Source: Armatimonadota bacterium
GTDB lineage: Bacteria > Sysuimicrobiota > Sysuimicrobiia > Sysuimicrobiales > Humicultoraceae
NCBI GenBank assembly: GCA_016199305.1
Contig: JACQGZ010000141.1
Location: forward strand, 1-7,385
Length of the DNA: 7,385 nt
Direction of reading: 5' to 3'
How positions within the stretch are numbered: the stretch's first letter is position 1; each line of letters opens with the position of its first letter. Below, piece by piece: positions 6,945 to 7,385 of the stretch. The position numbers and the translations under genes are program-made. The notes under the pieces were generated by a model. The model made no database searches. It saw only the letters and a list, made by a program, of their open reading frames with translations, and was not told the origin of the DNA.

Positions 6945-7385
6945 GTGGAGAAGCTGACAGGTCAGGGTCGCGAACTGCGGGCGGAGGTCCTGGCCGCGAT
7001 CGACGCGGCTGCCGTCGACCTCTGGGCACTGGCGCTGGACATCCACGCCCACCCGGAGATCGCCTTTCAGGAGCGCCGCTCCGCGGAGCGCCTCTGCGCG
7101 GCCCTGGAGCGCTTCGGCTTTGCTGTTGAACGACCCATCGCCGCGTTGGAGACCGCCTTCCGCGCCGAGGCCCGCGGCCGCGACCAGGGACCGACGGTGG
7201 CCTTCTTGGCCGAATATGACGCACTACCTGAAATCGGCCACGCCTGCGGCCACAACCTGATCTGCACGGCGGCCCTCGGGGCTGGCGGGGGGCTGGCGCG
7301 GGTGCTCGACCGGCTGGCCGGCCGCGTCGTCGTCTTGGGCACGCCGGCCGAAGAGGGTGGGGGAGGGAAGGTCCTGCTGCTGCAG
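6945..7385 (+). CDS. M20D family amidohydrolase/peptidase, 5' part only (ACY1L2/AbgB-like)
   Basis: The first 147 codons are present and run open through the right edge; full members have about 380-450 residues, so the dimerisation domain and last metal ligands are missing. Relatives remove acyl or aminoacyl groups from amides, for example p-aminobenzoyl-glutamate hydrolase and the Xaa-Arg dipeptidase PM20D2. Visible motifs are LDIHAHPEIAFQE (31-43), AEYDALPEIGHACGHNL (89-105, with the metal-binding HACGH at 99-103), and GTPAEEGGGGK (132-142, with the catalytic/ligand Glu pair E136-E137). AEYDALP together with GHACGHNL and PAEEGGGGK favours the ACY1L2/AbgB-like branch over the HACGHD branch of indole-acetyl-amino-acid hydrolases. 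GTG is the only plausible initiator after the in-frame TAG at 6933, and AGGA lies 7 bases upstream. No signal peptide is seen, so it is probably cytosolic. It likely forms a pair with the preceding M28 gene; substrate unknown. Confidence 0.9.
   Translation, partial: MEKLTGQGRELRAEVLAAIDAAAVDLWALALDIHAHPEIAFQERRSAERLCAALERFGFAVERPIAALETAFRAEARGRDQGPTVAFLAEYDALPEIGHACGHNLICTAALGAGGGLARVLDRLAGRVVVLGTPAEEGGGGKVLLLQ

Overview
The window is a gene-dense, single-direction stretch of GC-rich bacterial DNA, with strong G/C preference at third codon positions. It holds seven + strand protein genes. Six are complete, and the seventh (M20D) runs off the right edge. No gap between genes exceeds about 20 bases, so no long gene-free region needs explaining. 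I see no tRNA, rRNA, CRISPR array, insertion sequence, or intrinsic terminator. The gene content is that of a bacterial chromosome: a MutS2 with a full C-terminal Smr domain, a TyrS2/TyrZ-type tyrosyl-tRNA synthetase, and an iPGM-like metalloenzyme. A perfect TATAAT box lies directly in front of a GTG start codon. Leaderless transcripts of that kind are common in Deinococcota, Actinomycetota and several deep-branching high-GC lineages. I cannot name the phylum from sequence alone; a deep-branching, possibly thermophilic, high-GC lineage is a guess.

Layout: a TATAAT box at 14-19 is followed by an alkaline-phosphatase-superfamily metalloenzyme (26-979), mutS2 (982-3372), a small DUF1232/YkvA-type membrane protein (3365-3811), a zinc-type cation diffusion facilitator (3808-4710), tyrS (4715-5983), a cytosolic M28-type metallopeptidase (about 6003-6935), and the start of an M20D-type amidohydrolase (6945 to the end). 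Spacings between successive genes are +2, -8, -4, +4, about +16 to +19, and +9 bases. This is what one expects of a single polycistronic unit with translational coupling, although internal promoters cannot be excluded.

Functionally the genes are mixed housekeeping: branched-DNA and collided-ribosome surveillance (MutS2), Zn2+ efflux (CDF), tRNA charging (TyrRS), and peptide or amide breakdown by two co-catalytic metallohydrolases of different families placed back to back. No gene combination points to a defence, mobile or biosynthetic system, and I found no convincing undescribed system. The points most worth a second look are the apparently leaderless promoter, the HIGH-to-HIGI change in TyrRS, the altered LDLRG motif in the MutS2 Smr domain, and the M28 and M20D genes sharing one reading frame separated by a single TAG.
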